DNA of 7,616 nucleotides from the NCBI GenBank assembly GCA_944382045.1, contig CALWMT010000121.1, forward strand, positions 1-7,616, read 5' to 3'. Shown here in pieces: positions 5,950 through 7,616 of the stretch; position 1 is the stretch's first letter; each line of letters begins with the position of its first letter. The position numbers were made by a program, and so were the translations under genes. The notes below the pieces were generated by a model. The model was given only the letters and a program-made list of their open reading frames with translations, had not been told where the DNA came from and did not search any database. Source of the stretch: an uncultured Enterocloster sp. (GTDB lineage Bacteria > Bacillota > Clostridia > Lachnospirales > Lachnospiraceae).

Positions 5950-7200
5950 ATGCTGTTAGAGTTTAGATGCTCCAATCATAAATCAATCAAAGAAAAAGTG
6001 AATTTTTCTATGATTGCGGGGAGTGATACTACATCGGAAGAACTTTTAAAGGAATTTGGCAATTTCAGAGTTTTGCGCACTGCGGTTATATATGGCGCGA
6101 ACGGATCTGGAAAAAGTAATTTTATCAGCGCTTTGTCATTTATGCGCGATTTGGTTAGCAACAGTATTAATCATCAGCCGGGGCAGGGGATATTTCAGGC
6201 CCGCCACAAATTGAGTGCCAGAGAAGACCCGAGTGAATATAGCATTCAGTTTGTAAGAAATAACATAAGGTATGCATATGGCTTTTCCGTAAAACAGAAT
6301 TTGATACAAGAGGAATATTTGTATTATTTTCCCAAGGGGAGACAAGTGAAAATTTTCGAGCGCAATGGAGCGGAGATTAGACCTGGAGATAGATATAAGG
6401 GAGCGCTGGATGTAAGTGTCAGTGTATTGAAAGACAATAGACTGTTTTTATCATGTGCAGCTAATTACAGCAATGTAAAAGAAATCGAAGAGGCTTTTAT
6501 GTTTTTCAATACGGACCTTGTGGTATATAATCCGGAAATTAACAATTGGACAGAGTATTCTATTGAGTTAATGCAGAATAACGATATGGTTAAAAAAGTA
6601 TTTGTGAATATTCTGCGGGCGCTAGGAACAGGAGCTAAAGATGTAAAAGTAAAACTCGAAAAAGTAAAGCTTGCAGATTTACCACAAGAGCTGAAGCTGC
6701 CAGACGCCCTGAAGAACTTGTTGGGAACACAAGAGGGGAATAGGATAGAAGCAAAAGTTGTATATGATCAATTTGAAATTGATTTAATGACAGAAGAGTC
6801 AAGCGGTGTAAGGCGTTTATTTCAAATGATTTGTCCGATAATAGATATTTTGAATAATGGCAAGATACTTATTTGTGATGAATTAGAAGCTAGTTTGCAC
6901 GAATCGGTAATTTTTCAAATTGTACAATTGTTTCAGCATTATCAGAAGGATAAATTTGCACAGCTGATTTTTTCAACGCATGACACAAGTTTGCTGGATG
7001 CGGATTTATTTAGGAGAGATCAGGTGTGGTTTACACAACTAAACGGGGAGCGCGCAACAGATTTGTATTCTCTCGCTGAGATTAGAAATGTGCGCAAATC
7101 AGAAAATTTGGAAAAAGGCTACGTTTCCGGAAAATATGGTGCGATACCTATGCTCAATAAAAAGTTCTTTCATGAATTGGAAGAAGGTATTTTAGAGTAG
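5950..7200 (+). CDS. AAA15-family (COG1106-like) ATPase, probable defence component
   Basis: A 416-residue ABC/SMC-like ATPase. It opens MLLEFRCSNHKSI, the usual beginning of these proteins, then Walker A GANGSGKS (49-56), a long insert without obvious motifs (about 75-275), a signature-like ESSGVRR (283-289), Walker B ILICDELEASLH (306-317) with D310 and E311, and an H-loop FSTHDTSLLD (341-350). The C-terminus has RRDQVWFTQ (355-363), then LYSLAEIRNVRK and a late KYGAIP, which are hallmarks of the COG1106 group. Such ATPases are known from abortive-infection style pairs, commonly with an RloB-type partner; here the next gene encodes a HEPN-like protein. They likely sense or gate rather than act as transporters, as there are no membrane segments. 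The start at 5950 is supported by AGAGGTG (5937-5943) and by the promoter; an upstream in-frame ATG at 5878 would add 24 atypical residues. Codon use is AT-rich, unlike upstream genes, suggesting transfer. Confidence 0.85.
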   Translation: MLLEFRCSNHKSIKEKVNFSMIAGSDTTSEELLKEFGNFRVLRTAVIYGANGSGKSNFISALSFMRDLVSNSINHQPGQGIFQARHKLSAREDPSEYSIQFVRNNIRYAYGFSVKQNLIQEEYLYYFPKGRQVKIFERNGAEIRPGDRYKGALDVSVSVLKDNRLFLSCAANYSNVKEIEEAFMFFNTDLVVYNPEINNWTEYSIELMQNNDMVKKVFVNILRALGTGAKDVKVKLEKVKLADLPQELKLPDALKNLLGTQEGNRIEAKVVYDQFEIDLMTEESSGVRRLFQMICPIIDILNNGKILICDELEASLHESVIFQIVQLFQHYQKDKFAQLIFSTHDTSLLDADLFRRDQVWFTQLNGERATDLYSLAEIRNVRKSENLEKGYVSGKYGAIPMLNKKFFHELEEGILE

Positions 7201-7210
7201 GGGGCGTTAT

Positions 7211-7582
7211 ATGGAGGGAAGAAATCTTGACTTAGTGGCAAGAAAGGAAGATACACGAGATAAGTTTCATACAGAGGTCATTCGATTTGAATTAGATCAA
7301 ATACTTCAGCATTTTACGGAAACCATACAGGCTATAAATGCGCAATTTAATGTGGCGGACGAATTGTTTGAAATTGGAAAGGTTGTAGAAGGTGAGAATA
7401 TCTGGCGTGCACAGATTGTATTTCTGGCAGGCGCTCTTGATTTTTATATGCATGAATTAACCAAATATGGTCTATGCGAAATTTATAATGAGAATTGGCC
7501 GCGAACAGATAAGTATAATAATATTCAAATAAATATGAAAGTGATAGAGGTGGCTTTAAAATCAGGAGAAGACAAAGGATAA
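7211..7582 (+). CDS. HEPN-like protein, N-terminal part (frame closes early)
   Basis: A 123-residue helical protein resembling the RiboL-PSP-type HEPN family, recognised from the segment WRAQIVFLAGALDFYMHELTKYG (65-87), followed by LCEIYNENWPRTDKY. HEPN proteins are often RNases or toxins whose active site is an R-x4-6-H motif, usually in the C-terminal half. No such RNxxxH motif is present before the stop at 7580-7582, and full proteins of this type are roughly 200 residues, so the frame looks cut short. A different frame is open across the stop to the window end, which suggests a frameshift. The gene begins 10 nt after the ATPase stop, with AGGGGG (7199-7204) 6 nt before its ATG, so the two are co-transcribed and probably work together. 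It shares the AT-rich composition of the ATPase. Family assignment is from memory of conserved residues and moderately sure; an antitoxin-like or structural role is possible. Confidence 0.62.
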   Translation: MEGRNLDLVARKEDTRDKFHTEVIRFELDQILQHFTETIQAINAQFNVADELFEIGKVVEGENIWRAQIVFLAGALDFYMHELTKYGLCEIYNENWPRTDKYNNIQINMKVIEVALKSGEDKG

Positions 7583-7616
7583 GCTGAAAAGACGGTTGAA
7601 TGAGCTGTTCAGCAGA
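7560..7616 (+). other. Possible frameshifted continuation of the HEPN-like gene
   Basis: The frame one base to the right of the HEPN-like gene is open from 7560 to the window edge. Its last residues, DKLKRRLNELFSR, are amphipathic and protein-like. Removing one G of the GG at 7577-7578 would join the upstream reading SGEDK directly to DKLKRR. Nineteen open codons are not significant alone, so this is a suggestion only. Confidence 0.3.

Noticed and set aside
7555..7561. T TTA AAA heptamer in the HEPN-like gene as a programmed -1 frameshift site
   Set aside because: The heptamer is in the correct phase, but a -1 shift reaches a stop at 7585-7587 after eight residues; the frame that stays open needs a +1 shift.

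Overview
The window looks like a chromosomal segment of a Gram-positive anaerobe of the Clostridia, most likely a Lachnospiraceae relative. The grounds are AGGAGG-type ribosome binding sites, a dehydrogenase-type FolD next to a separate FchA cyclohydrolase, a MarR/FtsH divergon of clostridial type, and a small protein resembling the DUF6809 family of gut clostridia. This placement is inference from protein style; no rRNA or tRNA is present to anchor it.

Layout. Positions 1-2674 hold three same-strand genes with short gaps (27 and 13 nt): the C-terminal part of the SbcC DNA-repair ATPase (5' end outside the window), an FchA-type methenyl-tetrahydrofolate cyclohydrolase, and a FolD-type methylene-tetrahydrofolate dehydrogenase. 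The FolD lacks the lysine and glutamine needed for the cyclohydrolase half-reaction, so FchA and FolD probably split a job that one bifunctional enzyme does in most bacteria. A convergent MarR-family regulator follows (minus strand, 2712-3209), with a hairpin terminator between it and folD. A 223-nt divergent promoter region separates marR from ftsH (3433-5307), a complete membrane AAA+ zinc protease. ftsH ends at a 22-bp terminator hairpin capped by a GAAA tetraloop. Next is a small GC-rich gene (5521-5799) with its own promoter-like region.

Near position 5800 base composition changes sharply. By hand count, 4141-4200 has 35 G/C of 60 and 6481-6540 has 21 of 60. The AT-rich part carries an AAA15-type (COG1106-like) ATPase and, 10 nt downstream, the N-terminal part of a HEPN-like protein whose frame closes early at 7582. 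A TTGACA promoter and a 7-bp inverted repeat precede the ATPase. This ATPase plus HEPN pair looks like an acquired defence or toxin-antitoxin type module and is the most interesting part of the window. Its 3' end lies at the window edge, so its full gene content cannot be seen.

No gap between genes exceeds 300 bases. No tRNA, rRNA, CRISPR array, insertion sequence or riboswitch was recognised.
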